From Pseudomonas typographi (lineage in GTDB: Bacteria > Pseudomonadota > Gammaproteobacteria > Pseudomonadales > Pseudomonadaceae), in NCBI RefSeq assembly GCF_014694385.1, contig NZ_JAAOCA010000013.1:62001-126000 (forward strand): DNA of 64,000 bases, read 5' to 3'. Each line of letters opens with the position of its first letter. The first letter of the stretch is position 1. This document shows positions 22,410 through 31,321 of the stretch, piece after piece. Both the position numbers and the translations under genes were made by a program. The notes beneath the pieces were generated by a model, which did no database searches, was not told the origin of the DNA, and was given only the letters and a program-made list of their open reading frames with translations.

Positions 22410-23189
22410 TCAGCCGTTGACCCACTGGGGGCTGCGTTTCTCCAAAAAGGCCTGAACCCCTTCTTGCTGATCGCGGCAGTTGAACAGCTCCAAAAACAGG
22501 GCCCGTTCCCGTGCCCACCCCGACGCCTGGGTGTGGCTGCGGCCGTGCATGATCAGCGCTTTACAGCGCCTGACCGATACAGGGCTTTGCTTGGCGGCCT
22601 GTTTGGCCAGTTGCAAGGCGCGTTCAAGTGCGCATTGGCGAGGTACCACTTCTTCCACGAGGCCAATACTCAGCGCCGTGGCGGCGTCAACACGTTCACC
22701 GCAGAGGATCATGCGCTTGGCCCAGCCTTCGCCGACCAGCCACGGCAGGTTCTGTGTACCGCCGGCGCAGGGCAACAAACCCACTGTGGCTTCGGGCAAT
22801 GCCATCTGCGCTTGTTCCTCGGCAATACGTAGGTCGCAGGCGAGGGCGCACTCCAGGCCGCCCCCCATGGCATAACCATTGATCGCGGCTATGGACACGC
22901 CAGGAAAGCGCGATAGGGCTTCGAAAGCGCGGCCGAACAATTCGCCGACTTCACGTGCTGTTTCGCGGTTGCCGTCGGCGAACTGCTTGAGGTCTGCGCC
23001 GGCCGAAAAGAATTTCTCACCTTGCCCGGTGATCACCAGTGCGTAGATATTCCGGTCGCGCTCCAGGGTGTGCAGGATTGACTCGAACAGCACGAGCGAC
23101 TCCCGGTCCCAGGTATTGGCCGCAGGGTTATTCAAGGTCAAAAGCGCGGTGTGGCCGTGAATGTCCACGAGAATTTTGGCGTTATCCAT
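22410..23189 (-). CDS. Enoyl-CoA hydratase/isomerase family protein
   Basis: A 259-residue crotonase-fold enzyme with TALLTLNNPAANTWD, the oxyanion-hole segments GEKFFSAGADLKQF and AINGYAMGGGLECALACDL, and ALPEATVGLLPCAGGTQNLP carrying the Glu region. The Ala-Asn-Thr-Trp version of the first motif occurs in broad-range enoyl-CoA hydratases of pseudomonads. ATG 23189 follows GGAG; the longer frame to 23228 lacks one. It is third in the minus-strand run thiolase, 3-hydroxyacyl-CoA dehydrogenase, hydratase, so it should catalyse the hydration step of beta-oxidation of the ring-opened acyl-CoA. Confidence 0.87.
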   Translation of the reverse strand: MDNAKILVDIHGHTALLTLNNPAANTWDRESLVLFESILHTLERDRNIYALVITGQGEKFFSAGADLKQFADGNRETAREVGELFGRAFEALSRFPGVSIAAINGYAMGGGLECALACDLRIAEEQAQMALPEATVGLLPCAGGTQNLPWLVGEGWAKRMILCGERVDAATALSIGLVEEVVPRQCALERALQLAKQAAKQSPVSVRRCKALIMHGRSHTQASGWARERALFLELFNCRDQQEGVQAFLEKRSPQWVNG

Positions 23190-23238
23190 GGTCTGGCTCC
23201 ATGCAACAAGGGGGAGGGGGCTGGGCATAGCGGGCGGC

Positions 23239-24087
23239 TCAATACTCGAAGAAACCTTTGCCGCTTTTGCGGCCCAGGTAGCCGGCCGCGACCATTTCCT
23301 TCAATAGGGGCGCCGGGCGGTATTTCGAATCGCCAAACCCGGTATGGAAGCTCTCCAGCACGGCGAGCAGCGTGTCCAGGCCGATCAGGTCGGCCAGCGC
23401 CAGCGGGCCGATCGGGTGGTTGCAGCCCAGGCGCATGCCGGTGTCGATATCGGTGGCCGTCGCCAAGCCTTCCTGCAGTGCGAAGATCGCTTCGTTGATC
23501 ATCGGGCAAAGTATCCGGTTAACCGCAAAGCCCGGAGAGTTGCGGGCGGTGACGACTGCCTTGCCTATGTTGGCTGCCAATGCGGTGGCGGTGGCGTAGG
23601 TCGCATCGCTGGTCTGCAGGCCACGAATAATCTCCAGCAAGCCCATCACCGGTACCGGGTTGAAAAAATGCATACCGATCACCCGCGCCGGGTGCTCGAC
23701 CTGCGCGGCCAGGGCCGTGACCGAAAGCGACGAGGTGTTGGTGGCAATCACCGTGTCAGGCGCAACCACCTCGGCCAATTGTTTGAGGATCGCTTGCTTG
23801 ATGGTGAGGTTTTCAGTGGCCGCCTCAATCACCAGCCCGGTACTTTCCAGCGCCTGGTAATCGGTGGTGGGCAGGATCCTGTGGAGTACATCGGTCTTCT
23901 CCACCTCGCTGAGGCGCTGTTTCTGGACCAGCCGATCCAGGTTTTTTGAGAGGGTTTCCCACGCCTTGGTTAGCGATGCCTCGTTCACATCGAGCATGAT
24001 CACGTCATAGCCGGCGACAGCGCACACCTGTGCGATGCCATTGCCCATGGTCCCGGCGCCCACAACGCCTATCGGTAGTGCGCTCAT
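23239..24087 (-). CDS. 3-hydroxyacyl-CoA dehydrogenase (PaaH/Hbd type)
   Basis: A 282-residue single-function 3-hydroxyacyl-CoA dehydrogenase, the standard length. The NAD motif [15 protein letters not shown] is at the N-terminus; the catalytic His-Glu pair is in [26 protein letters not shown] and the C-terminal [11 protein letters not shown] are diagnostic. It oxidises (S)-3-hydroxyacyl-CoA to 3-ketoacyl-CoA with NAD. ATG 24087 is preferred to TTG 24093 (AAGGG upstream). It is tightly coupled to the thiolase gene, whose stop lies just in front of it. Confidence 0.93.
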   Translation of the reverse strand: MSALPIGVVGAGTMGNGIAQVCAVAGYDVIMLDVNEASLTKAWETLSKNLDRLVQKQRLSEVEKTDVLHRILPTTDYQALESTGLVIEAATENLTIKQAILKQLAEVVAPDTVIATNTSSLSVTALAAQVEHPARVIGMHFFNPVPVMGLLEIIRGLQTSDATYATATALAANIGKAVVTARNSPGFAVNRILCPMINEAIFALQEGLATATDIDTGMRLGCNHPIGPLALADLIGLDTLLAVLESFHTGFGDSKYRPAPLLKEMVAAGYLGRKSGKGFFEY

Positions 24088-24089
24088 GT

Positions 24090-25274
24090 TCAAACCCTTT
24101 CAAAGATGGCGGCAATGCCTTGGCCACCGCCGATGCACAGGGTCACCAGCGCATAGCGGCCGGCGACGCGATGCAGTTCGTGGATGGCTTTGGTGGAAAT
24201 GATCGCGCCGGTTGCACCCACCGGGTGCCCCAGGGAGATGCCTGAACCGTTGGGGTTAACCTTGGCGGGGTCGAGGTCCAGTGCCCGGGTGACCGCGCAG
24301 GCCTGGGCGGCGAACGCCTCATTGCACTCGATGACCGCCATGTCGGCAATGCCCAGGCCGGCACGCTCAAGCGCCAGCCGGGTCGCGGGGATCGGCCCCA
24401 GGCCCATTAACGTGGGCTCCACGCCGGCGTGGGCGTAGGCGACCAGCCTGGCGATGGGCTTCAGGCCATGCTCCAGAATCGCCTTCCCCGAGGCGAGTAC
24501 CAGCGCACTGGCACCGTCAGCCAGGCCTGAAGCGTTGCCGGCGGTGACCGAGCCATCGGCGACGAAGGCCGGTTTCAAGCCCGCTAGTTTTTCCGACGTG
24601 GTGTCTGGGCGCACATGCTCATCCACGAGGAAGTCACGGGGGCCATGGCGGCTTGGCACGCTGACCGCGGCAAGCTGGCCTTGGAAGCGCCCCTCGGCGA
24701 TCGCCAGGCTGGCGCGCCGGTGGCTTTCGGCAGCCAACGTATCCTGTTCCAGGCGGGATATGCCTGATTGGGCTGCGATATTTTCGGCGGTGACGCCCAT
24801 GTGGATGTCATGCAGGGGGTCGTGAAGAATGCCCAGCATGTAGTCGCGCGCCGGGGTGTCTCCCATTCGGGCGCCCCAACGCAAGGCGGGCAGGATAAAC
24901 GGTGACCGGCTCATGGACTCTGCACCGGCGCCGATCGCGATTTCAGCTTCGCCCAGCGCCAGCGTTTGGGCTGCGCTGAGGATGGCCTGCAGGCCCGAGC
25001 CGCAAAGCCGGTTCACATTGAACGCCGGTGTGCTGACAGGTATGCCGGCATTGAGCGCCGCGACCCGAGACAAGTAAGCATCCCGTGCTTCAGTGGGGAT
25101 CACATTACCCATCACCACGTGCCCCACCTGCTCGGCGTGGGCCCCACTGCGGCGGATTGCCTCTTGAACCACCGTTGTGGCCAGGTCTACCAGCGGCACA
25201 TCCTTCAGCGCCCCGGCGAACGAGCCGATGGGGGTGCGTACCGCACTGAGGATGAAAACTTCAGAAACAGCCAT
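24090..25274 (-). CDS. Acetyl-CoA acetyltransferase / 3-ketoacyl-CoA thiolase
   Basis: A 394-residue type II thiolase. Nucleophile Cys is in [11 protein letters not shown], the second Cys in [10 protein letters not shown], the catalytic His in [12 protein letters not shown], and ECNEAFAAQ is present. The start is ATG 25274 (AAGGAAAC upstream); the frame extends to 25376 but that would run across operator E. It cleaves 3-ketoacyl-CoA to acetyl-CoA plus a shortened acyl-CoA. It is first in the long minus-strand series that goes on to the P450 genes, and divergent from the isobutyryl-CoA-like module at 25489. Confidence 0.92.
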   Translation of the reverse strand: MAVSEVFILSAVRTPIGSFAGALKDVPLVDLATTVVQEAIRRSGAHAEQVGHVVMGNVIPTEARDAYLSRVAALNAGIPVSTPAFNVNRLCGSGLQAILSAAQTLALGEAEIAIGAGAESMSRSPFILPALRWGARMGDTPARDYMLGILHDPLHDIHMGVTAENIAAQSGISRLEQDTLAAESHRRASLAIAEGRFQGQLAAVSVPSRHGPRDFLVDEHVRPDTTSEKLAGLKPAFVADGSVTAGNASGLADGASALVLASGKAILEHGLKPIARLVAYAHAGVEPTLMGLGPIPATRLALERAGLGIADMAVIECNEAFAAQACAVTRALDLDPAKVNPNGSGISLGHPVGATGAIISTKAIHELHRVAGRYALVTLCIGGGQGIAAIFERV

Positions 25275-25335
25275 AGCGGGTTTCCTTGTTGTTTTTATTT
25301 TTCGTGCATTCAGGATGGGATATTCGTTTAGCCTT

Positions 25336-25353
25336 GTCAACGCAAAAGTTGAC
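25336..25353. promoter_or_regulatory. Operator E: GTCAAC-GCAAAA-GTTGAC
   Basis: An 18-bp dyad with perfect 6-base arms in the divergent region 25275-25488. On the minus strand TTGACA (complement of 25335-25340) would be the -35 box of the thiolase promoter; a poor -10 (CATCCT, complement of 25312-25317) is 17 bases away. Confidence 0.72.
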
Positions 25354-25412
25354 TGATGGTGCGAAGGCTGTGGCAAGGCTGTTATTCAAGCCATTTCAGG
25401 GGACGAGAACAA

Positions 25413-25430
25413 GTCAACTTTTGTGTTGAC
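25413..25430. promoter_or_regulatory. Operator F: GTCAAC-TTTTGT-GTTGAC
   Basis: Perfect 6-base arms; its reverse complement differs from operator E at one base only (spacer ACAAAA against GCAAAA), so E and F are near-exact inverted copies 77 bp apart. The right arm gives TTGACG (25426-25431) as the -35 box for the plus-strand operon 25489-28552, with a weak -10 GAGTAT at 25449-25454. Confidence 0.72.
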
Positions 25431-25488
25431 GAGTGGTTTGGCCCATGTGAGTATCGGCCTCTGATCGATCTCGGCTGGGAGGCTTACC

Positions 25489-26292
25489 ATGAATGAGGGG
25501 CTGGTCCTTGGGCAGCAGCAGTGCGCTTTACTGACCGTGGATGGTGCGGTTGCAACCATTACCCTCAACCGCCCAGGCGCCTACAACAGCATCGATATCG
25601 ACATGGCCCAGCGCCTGAGCTCGCTGGCGTTGCAGGTCGAGCAGATGCCTGGCGTTCACGTGCTGATCATCCGCGGTGCCGGAAAGGCGTTCTGTGCCGG
25701 GGGCGATATCAATTTTTTCATTGAGCATGCGGCGAATCTGCGGCCGCCCATCACTGAACTACTGACCCAGCTCAATACCTTCCTGGTCACCCTCAAGCGC
25801 ATGCCGGCCCTGGTGATTACCAGCGTACAGGGCGTCGCGGCCGGCGCTGGGTTCTCCATGGCGTTCATGGGCGATTACTGTATCGCCGCCACGAGCGCAC
25901 GCTTTCGCCCGGCCTACGCGGCATTGGGCGTATCGCCAGATGCCGGGGGCAGTTACGCGTTGGTCCAGGGCCTGGGCGCGCGACGGGCGTTGGCCGTGCT
26001 ATTGCAGGAAGAGATCAACTGCCAGCACGCGCTGGCGCTTGGGCTGGTATCCCAGGAAGCCGAAGATGCGCAGATCGAACACGATACCCTGGCCCTTGCC
26101 CACCGGCTGGCACAGCTCAACCCACAAGCACTGGCCTCAACCAAGAAACTCGCCTGGCACGTGGCCGGTGCCGCTATGGCGCAGCAGCTCGATGCCGAGC
26201 TGGAAGAGATGCTCAAGTGCATGGCGACCACGCGGTTTCAAGACAATATCCGCCGTTTCGCGAGGGCGCGTGACAATACCAAAGGACGATGA
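25489..26292 (+). CDS. Enoyl-CoA hydratase/isomerase (possible methacrylyl-CoA hydratase step)
   Basis: A 267-residue crotonase with VATITLNRPGAYNSID, GAGKAFCAGGDINFF, VQGVAAGAGFSMAFMGDYCIA and SPDAGGSYAL. GGGAGG precedes ATG 25489. It is first in the plus-strand operon with a 3-hydroxyisobutyryl-CoA-hydrolase-like gene one base downstream and an acyl-CoA dehydrogenase. In valine-type catabolism those three enzymes act in the order dehydrogenase, hydratase, hydrolase on isobutyryl-CoA. The assignment as hydratase of that route is inferred from the neighbours; sequence alone says only crotonase family. Confidence 0.85.
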   Translation: MNEGLVLGQQQCALLTVDGAVATITLNRPGAYNSIDIDMAQRLSSLALQVEQMPGVHVLIIRGAGKAFCAGGDINFFIEHAANLRPPITELLTQLNTFLVTLKRMPALVITSVQGVAAGAGFSMAFMGDYCIAATSARFRPAYAALGVSPDAGGSYALVQGLGARRALAVLLQEEINCQHALALGLVSQEAEDAQIEHDTLALAHRLAQLNPQALASTKKLAWHVAGAAMAQQLDAELEEMLKCMATTRFQDNIRRFARARDNTKGR

Positions 26293-26293
26293 A

Positions 26294-27352
26294 ATGACCG
26301 ACACAGACACGCCGGTGCTGGCCGCGGTGCATAACAAGGTCGGCTACCTGACGCTCAATCGCCCTGCAAAACTCAATACCTTGGACCTTTCCATGATTCG
26401 GCGGCTGCACAGGCAACTGCAAGCCTGGGAACATGATCCGCAGGTTCTCGTGGTGGTGGTGGGCGCCGCCGGCGGCAAGTCGTTCTGCGCTGGCGGCGAC
26501 ATACGTGCGTTGTACGACAGCTACCTGTGCGGGGATGGTCAGCATCTTCGCTTCTTTGAAGAGGAATACGCACTGGATCAACACATCCATCGATACCGCA
26601 AGCCCATCATGGCGCTGATGGACGGCCTGGTGCTCGGTGGTGGTTTAGGGTTGGTGCAGGGTGCAACACTGCGGGTGATCACCGAGCGTTCCCGCTTGGG
26701 CATGCCAGAAGTCGCTATTGGGTACTTTCCCGATGTGGGGGCGAGTTTTTTCCTGCCGCGGCTGCCCGGCGAACTGGGTATTTACCTCGCGGTGACCGGC
26801 CAGCAGGTACAGGCGGCCGACGCGCTTTATGCCGGTTTGGCCGACGTTTGCATCCCTAGCGCCCAGCTCGGTGAACTGCGGCGCCAGCTCGATACCCAGG
26901 TATGGAGCGCCGACCCGGCCGAGGATTTAAAATCGATGGTCGCACCGCTGTCGACCACACCAGCGCCGGGCCCCCTTGAAACATTCCGCTCGGCCATCGA
27001 CAACTGCTTCGCGCTGCCGAACGTGGCCGCTATCCATGCCGGGCTATTGGCCGCCACCCAGCCCGAGCATAAGGCCTGGGCCAAAGACACCGCGGCACTG
27101 CTCAATGTTCGTTCGCCGTTAGCCATGAGCGTTACGCTGGCGCTGATGCGCTGGGGGCGCCGCCATAGCTTGGAGCAGTGCTTCGCCATGGAGCTGTTTT
27201 TGGACCGGCAGTGGTTTGCGGCCGGCGACATCATCGAAGGCATCCGCGCATTAATCGTCGACAAGGACAATAATCCGAAATGGCAACCCGCATCGCTGCA
27301 GGCGATAAACGCCGAACAGGTCCAGGCGTTTTTTGCTAACTTCGGCCAATGA
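26294..27352 (+). CDS. 3-hydroxyisobutyryl-CoA hydrolase-like enoyl-CoA hydratase (ECH_2 family)
   Basis: A 352-residue protein, the length of 3-hydroxyisobutyryl-CoA hydrolases and longer than ordinary hydratases. Diagnostic segments are GYLTLNRPAKLNTLDLSM, GKSFCAGGDIRALYD, KPIMALMDGLVLGGGLGLVQGATLRVI, GYFPDVGASFFL and the C-terminal half with SPLAMSVTLALMRWGRRHSLEQC. ATG 26294 follows AAAGGA overlapping the previous stop codon. The enzyme would release free 3-hydroxyisobutyrate from the CoA ester, preventing toxic methacrylyl-CoA build-up. The gem-dimethyl carbon of camphor-type terpenoids ends as isobutyryl-CoA, which explains the presence of this gene in the island. Confidence 0.87.
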   Translation: MTDTDTPVLAAVHNKVGYLTLNRPAKLNTLDLSMIRRLHRQLQAWEHDPQVLVVVVGAAGGKSFCAGGDIRALYDSYLCGDGQHLRFFEEEYALDQHIHRYRKPIMALMDGLVLGGGLGLVQGATLRVITERSRLGMPEVAIGYFPDVGASFFLPRLPGELGIYLAVTGQQVQAADALYAGLADVCIPSAQLGELRRQLDTQVWSADPAEDLKSMVAPLSTTPAPGPLETFRSAIDNCFALPNVAAIHAGLLAATQPEHKAWAKDTAALLNVRSPLAMSVTLALMRWGRRHSLEQCFAMELFLDRQWFAAGDIIEGIRALIVDKDNNPKWQPASLQAINAEQVQAFFANFGQ

Positions 27353-27400
27353 ACGGAGTGATGTACCTGCGGCCAGCCCTGAATAACAAGAGAGATCACC

Positions 27401-28552
27401 GTGCACGACATCGAATTGACCGAAGAGCAACGCATGATCCGCGACATGGCGCGTGACTTCGCCCGCAGTGAAGTTGCGCCTCACTCCCGGGCATGGGAAA
27501 CGGCCGGCTGGATCGACGACACCCTGGTCGCCAAAATGGGTGAGCTGGGCCTGTTCGGTATGGTGGCCCCCGAAGAGTGGGGTGGCTGCTATATCGACTA
27601 CGTCGCCTATGCGTTAGCAGTCGAGGAAATCTCGGCGGGCGATGGGGCGTTGGGGGCACTGATGAGCATCCACAACTCGGTAGGCTGCGGGCCAATATTG
27701 CGCTTTGGTAGCCAGCAACAGAAGGGCGACTGGTTGCCGGCCATGGCGGCAGGCAAGGCCATCGGTTGTTTCTGCCTGACCGAGCCCCAGGCCGGTTCCG
27801 AGGCGCACAACCTGCGTACGCGGGCTGATCTGTGTGACGGCCAGTGGGTCATCAATGGTGCCAAGCAATTTGTCAGTAACGCTAAACGTGCCAGCCTCGC
27901 CATTGTGTTTGCCGTCACAGACCCGGCATTGGGCAAGAAGGGGCTTTCGGCTTTCCTTGTTCCCACCGACACGCCCGGTTTCGTGGTCGATCGCACTGAA
28001 CACAAGATGGGCATCAGGGCCTCGGATACCTGCTCCGTCAGCCTTATCAACTGCCGTATCCCGGAGGCCAACCTGCTCGGCGAGCGCGGCAAAGGGCTGG
28101 CCATCGCACTCTCGAACCTTGAAGGCGGCCGCATCGGCATTGCCGCTCAGGCATTGGGTATCGCCCGTGCAGCCTTCGAGGCAGCCCTGGGCTATGCGCG
28201 GGAGCGGATACAGTTTGGTAAACCGATCATCGAGCACCAAAGCATCGCTAATCTGTTGGCCGACATGCATACGCAGCTCAACGCGGCACGCCTGTTGGTA
28301 TTGCATGCCGCACGCCTGAAAAGTGCAGGGCTGCCCTGCCTGGCCGAAGCCTCCCAAGCCAAACTCTTCGCCTCGGAAATGGCCGAGCGTGTGTGCTCCC
28401 ACGCTATTCAGGTCCACGGCGGCTATGGTTACCTGGAAGACTACCCGGTCGAGAAATACTACCGTGACGCACGTATTACCCAGATCTACGAAGGCTCCAG
28501 TGAAATCCAGCGTTTGTTGATCGTGCGTGAGCTGCAGCATTACGTTCTATAA
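27401..28552 (+). CDS. Acyl-CoA dehydrogenase (isobutyryl/short-branched-chain type candidate)
   Basis: A 383-residue acyl-CoA dehydrogenase of normal length. FAD- and substrate-binding segments [28 protein letters not shown] and [12 protein letters not shown] are present, and the C-terminal [35 protein letters not shown] carries the catalytic Glu of the YEG motif. It starts with GTG 27401, since no ATG exists near the conserved N-terminus and AGAGAG is well spaced. Cytoplasmic; electrons go to ETF. As third gene of the operon with hydratase and 3-hydroxyisobutyryl-CoA-hydrolase homologs it may be the isobutyryl-CoA dehydrogenase; other acyl-CoA substrates of the pathway remain possible. Confidence 0.88.
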   Translation: MHDIELTEEQRMIRDMARDFARSEVAPHSRAWETAGWIDDTLVAKMGELGLFGMVAPEEWGGCYIDYVAYALAVEEISAGDGALGALMSIHNSVGCGPILRFGSQQQKGDWLPAMAAGKAIGCFCLTEPQAGSEAHNLRTRADLCDGQWVINGAKQFVSNAKRASLAIVFAVTDPALGKKGLSAFLVPTDTPGFVVDRTEHKMGIRASDTCSVSLINCRIPEANLLGERGKGLAIALSNLEGGRIGIAAQALGIARAAFEAALGYARERIQFGKPIIEHQSIANLLADMHTQLNAARLLVLHAARLKSAGLPCLAEASQAKLFASEMAERVCSHAIQVHGGYGYLEDYPVEKYYRDARITQIYEGSSEIQRLLIVRELQHYVL

Positions 28553-28648
28553 GCCGAAACCCAGGCGTAATGGCAGAACACTCGCCGCCCCGACGCGATG
28601 TTACTGGCACGGGGTTGTGAGTTCCACGACACCGGGGCACCCCGCCTG

Positions 28649-28665
28649 CCGCCGAGAAACGGCGG
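28649..28665. terminator. Hairpin between convergent genes (terminator-like)
   Basis: CCGCCG and CGGCGG pair around AGAAA in the 147-base gap between the acyl-CoA dehydrogenase (plus) and the dioxygenase (minus). There is no T tract. It marks the probable right edge of the terpenoid island. Confidence 0.4.
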
Positions 28666-28699
28666 GGATCGCTAGGCAGGTTATGGCGGGAAAAAATGG

Positions 28700-29578
28700 C
28701 TACTTAACCAGTTCCCGATAGTTTGCGGCATCTTTATTTTGGGTATCGCGTACCACGCTGAAGCCCGCGGTCACGCGTTCATCTTGCCCGCGCAGCACAG
28801 CCAGCGGATCTTCGAAGTCACGTACATAACCAATGGCAAAGCACCCGCATTGGTAACCCATCACCTTCAAAAGGTCGTCGGGTAGCGTCTTTGCCTGTTC
28901 CAGGGGTGTGGAGAGGTATTGATTTTCCTCTTGCCGCACCCAGCCGACCGCATAGGTAATGTTGATCGCCTGCCGAACAGTGCCGGAGCGGTTTTCGCCG
29001 GCGCCATGATAAATCTTACCGGTGTAGAACAGCGCGGACCCACGTTTCATGACGGCTGGAATACCTGCTTCTGGCGAATATTTTTCCTTGGTGCCAGCTC
29101 GGTGGCTGCCAGGGACGATTCGGGTGGCGCCGTTTTCCTCGGTGTAATCAGTCATGGCCCAGAGCAGGTTACATTGCACCTCGTAGTCATGTGGGAACGG
29201 GAAGAAGTCCCATGCGAGTTCGTCCCGATGCAGTATCTGCGCGGGTGAACCTGGATGCACCGTAATCACCTGGGTTAAGTGCAGTTGGAATGTGGACGCA
29301 TGGGCCAAATGCTGCTTGGCAGCGCCCAGCACCACTGGGTTCATCACTAGGTTTCGCGAAGTCGGGGAGCGCGATATCATCGCCCCGGTTCGCTGCGTCA
29401 GCCCGCCTAAAAAACCATCGGAGCCATAAGGGCTCTGTTTGATGTGCGGCGCCATCTCGGCCTCGATTGCGTCCATCACCGAAGCTGGCACCAGGTCTTC
29501 TACGATCACGTAACCGTGCTCTTTCAGTGCCGCTGTGATCTGTTCGGAAGTGGCGGTGTTTGGTAAGCGTACAAGCAT
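28700..29578 (-). CDS. Phytanoyl-CoA dioxygenase family protein (Fe(II)/2-oxoglutarate oxygenase)
   Basis: A 292-residue PhyH-type dioxygenase. The metal triad is visible as His117-x-Asp119 (ILHRDELAW) and His191 (IYHGAGEN), and Arg202 in SGTVRQAINITY would bind 2-oxoglutarate. GGAGTAAGGAC precedes ATG 29578. It is the last gene of a minus-strand set with a fold-type IV aminotransferase and an APC permease, 182 bases behind the permease. Such enzymes hydroxylate amino acids, amines or small acids; a hydroxylation or oxidative cleavage of the imported amine before or after transamination is likely, but no specific substrate can be read. Confidence 0.85.
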   Translation of the reverse strand: MLVRLPNTATSEQITAALKEHGYVIVEDLVPASVMDAIEAEMAPHIKQSPYGSDGFLGGLTQRTGAMISRSPTSRNLVMNPVVLGAAKQHLAHASTFQLHLTQVITVHPGSPAQILHRDELAWDFFPFPHDYEVQCNLLWAMTDYTEENGATRIVPGSHRAGTKEKYSPEAGIPAVMKRGSALFYTGKIYHGAGENRSGTVRQAINITYAVGWVRQEENQYLSTPLEQAKTLPDDLLKVMGYQCGCFAIGYVRDFEDPLAVLRGQDERVTAGFSVVRDTQNKDAANYRELVK

Positions 29579-29760
29579 GTCCTTACTCCGTTGAAAAGGG
29601 TTGTCGCTAAAATCAGTTGGGCGGTTCCAACGTGTTGCCACGTCGATACCCTACGTGCAGGGCGAATCACCGCAATATGGATCGAGCACCTTCGCCGGCG
29701 AAAACTGCGCCCCTGAAGGGCGACCGCTCAAGGGGCCGCACCTTGCAGCGCGGCGCCTGC

Positions 29761-31221
29761 TCACGCCAGTGCTCTGAGCGCCTCGAACCGGCCTGGAGCT
29801 GTTTTCTTGAGGTAGATCGCTGCGGCATAACCGATGAAGAAGGAAGCCGCCACGACCACTTCCATTACCCCCGCAGCAACGTTTGCCGTATCGCCGCCGA
29901 CCAATGCCGGAAGGTTTTCAAGGGCGATCCAAAGGCAGGTCGCCAGGCCGATGAACCCGCCAGCGGGCGCAAGCTTCGTGGCCCATACGCTGCTCGGCCC
30001 GGCGAGGCGACGAAAGAATAAAATCACCGAGAGGCAAGTAAGCGCGAGGATTACCATATAGCCCAAGGTGCCTGCGGTGGCGCCCCATGCATAAATCTGC
30101 GTAACCGGGTCCAGGCCGCCGATGATCAGCGCAACGAGTAGTATCAGCGAGCTCATGGTTTGCACTATCGAAGACACATGGGGTGAACCATGGCTGGGGT
30201 GGATGCTGGCCAGGCTCTGAGGCAGTACTTTGTAACCACCGAGTACGTATTGATAGCGAACCACGATGTTGTGCAAGGAGAGCACGCATGCGAACAGGCT
30301 GGTGATCAACAGCACCTGCAGCAGATCTTGCGCTGCCCTGCCCAGGAATCGCTCCGTCAGCACCAGATACATATCGCCCGGGTGGTCGGTGGCGAACGGG
30401 AGAACATCATTGAGGCCAATACCGACCACTTCGCACCACATGGACACTACATAAAACGCGCCCACCACCAGCACTGAGATATAGGTCGCACGCGGGATCG
30501 TACGCTCCGGGTCTTTGGCTTCCTCGCGGAACACCACTGTTGCCTCGAAGCCGATGAAGCAGTAGATCGCAAACATGATGCCCAAGCCCGGCGAACCCGA
30601 CGAGATGGCGCTGGTGCTAAAGGGTGCGAGGTCCATACCGCCCAGGCCGCTTTTCATCACGATGGCCAAATCGACTACAAGCACGATGGCAATTTCAAGA
30701 ACCAGGGCAATGCCCAGGAACTTGGAGCTGAGTTCAATGTGCCGATAGCCTAAAAACCCAACCAACGCGATCACCATGACCGACAGCACATACCAGGGGA
30801 TGTGAACGCCAACGAAGTTGGATAAAAGGTCACCCAGGGCGTAACCGATGTAAGCTTCCAGGGCGACCAAGATGAGAAAATACGACGTTAAAGCCATCGT
30901 CGCGGAACCCAGGCCGAAGGTGCGCCCCAGGCCTTTCTGGATGTAGGCGTAAAACGCGCCGGCATTGGTGATGTACTTCGACATCGCGACGAAGCCCACC
31001 GTGAACAGCAGCATGATCAGCGTCGCGATCGCGGCGTCGAAGGGCGCGGCGATGCCGTTGCCCATGGATATGATCAGGGGCGTATTGGCCACCATCACCG
31101 TAAGCGGCGCGGCCGTCGCCACCACCATAAGGACGATGGACGTGACGCCCAATGACCCTTGAAGCGCTCTCGCCGGAACCGACGAAACGCCCAAATTACC
31201 CGTTGCGTGTAGTTCGCTCAT
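29761..31221 (-). CDS. APC-superfamily amino acid/amine permease
   Basis: A 486-residue inner-membrane transporter with about twelve hydrophobic segments. The first span with SIVLMVVATAAPLTVMVANTPL and the segment IMFAIYCFIGFEATVVFREEAKDPERTIPRA are classic APC-family signatures. ATG 31221 is chosen (GGAGC upstream); the frame extends to 31329, overlapping the aminotransferase gene. It sits 100 bases behind that gene in the same direction, so uptake of the transaminase substrate is the natural role. Confidence 0.88.
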   Translation of the reverse strand: MSELHATGNLGVSSVPARALQGSLGVTSIVLMVVATAAPLTVMVANTPLIISMGNGIAAPFDAAIATLIMLLFTVGFVAMSKYITNAGAFYAYIQKGLGRTFGLGSATMALTSYFLILVALEAYIGYALGDLLSNFVGVHIPWYVLSVMVIALVGFLGYRHIELSSKFLGIALVLEIAIVLVVDLAIVMKSGLGGMDLAPFSTSAISSGSPGLGIMFAIYCFIGFEATVVFREEAKDPERTIPRATYISVLVVGAFYVVSMWCEVVGIGLNDVLPFATDHPGDMYLVLTERFLGRAAQDLLQVLLITSLFACVLSLHNIVVRYQYVLGGYKVLPQSLASIHPSHGSPHVSSIVQTMSSLILLVALIIGGLDPVTQIYAWGATAGTLGYMVILALTCLSVILFFRRLAGPSSVWATKLAPAGGFIGLATCLWIALENLPALVGGDTANVAAGVMEVVVAASFFIGYAAAIYLKKTAPGRFEALRALA

Positions 31222-31321
31222 AGCAGCTCCATTCGGCCTGCGGGGCAAGCCGTGTTGCGAAGGTTGAGAACTGGCAGATAGAAAACAGGCGCGCCTCTGC
31301 GGGCGTTCGGCATTTCTGAGT

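Noticed and set aside
16564..25274. Reading the cluster as a copy of the CAM plasmid cam operon
   Set aside because: Gene order differs, the zinc alcohol dehydrogenase and OTEMO are missing, and SDR, ribBA and valine-type genes are added; I therefore call it camphor-type, not the cam operon.
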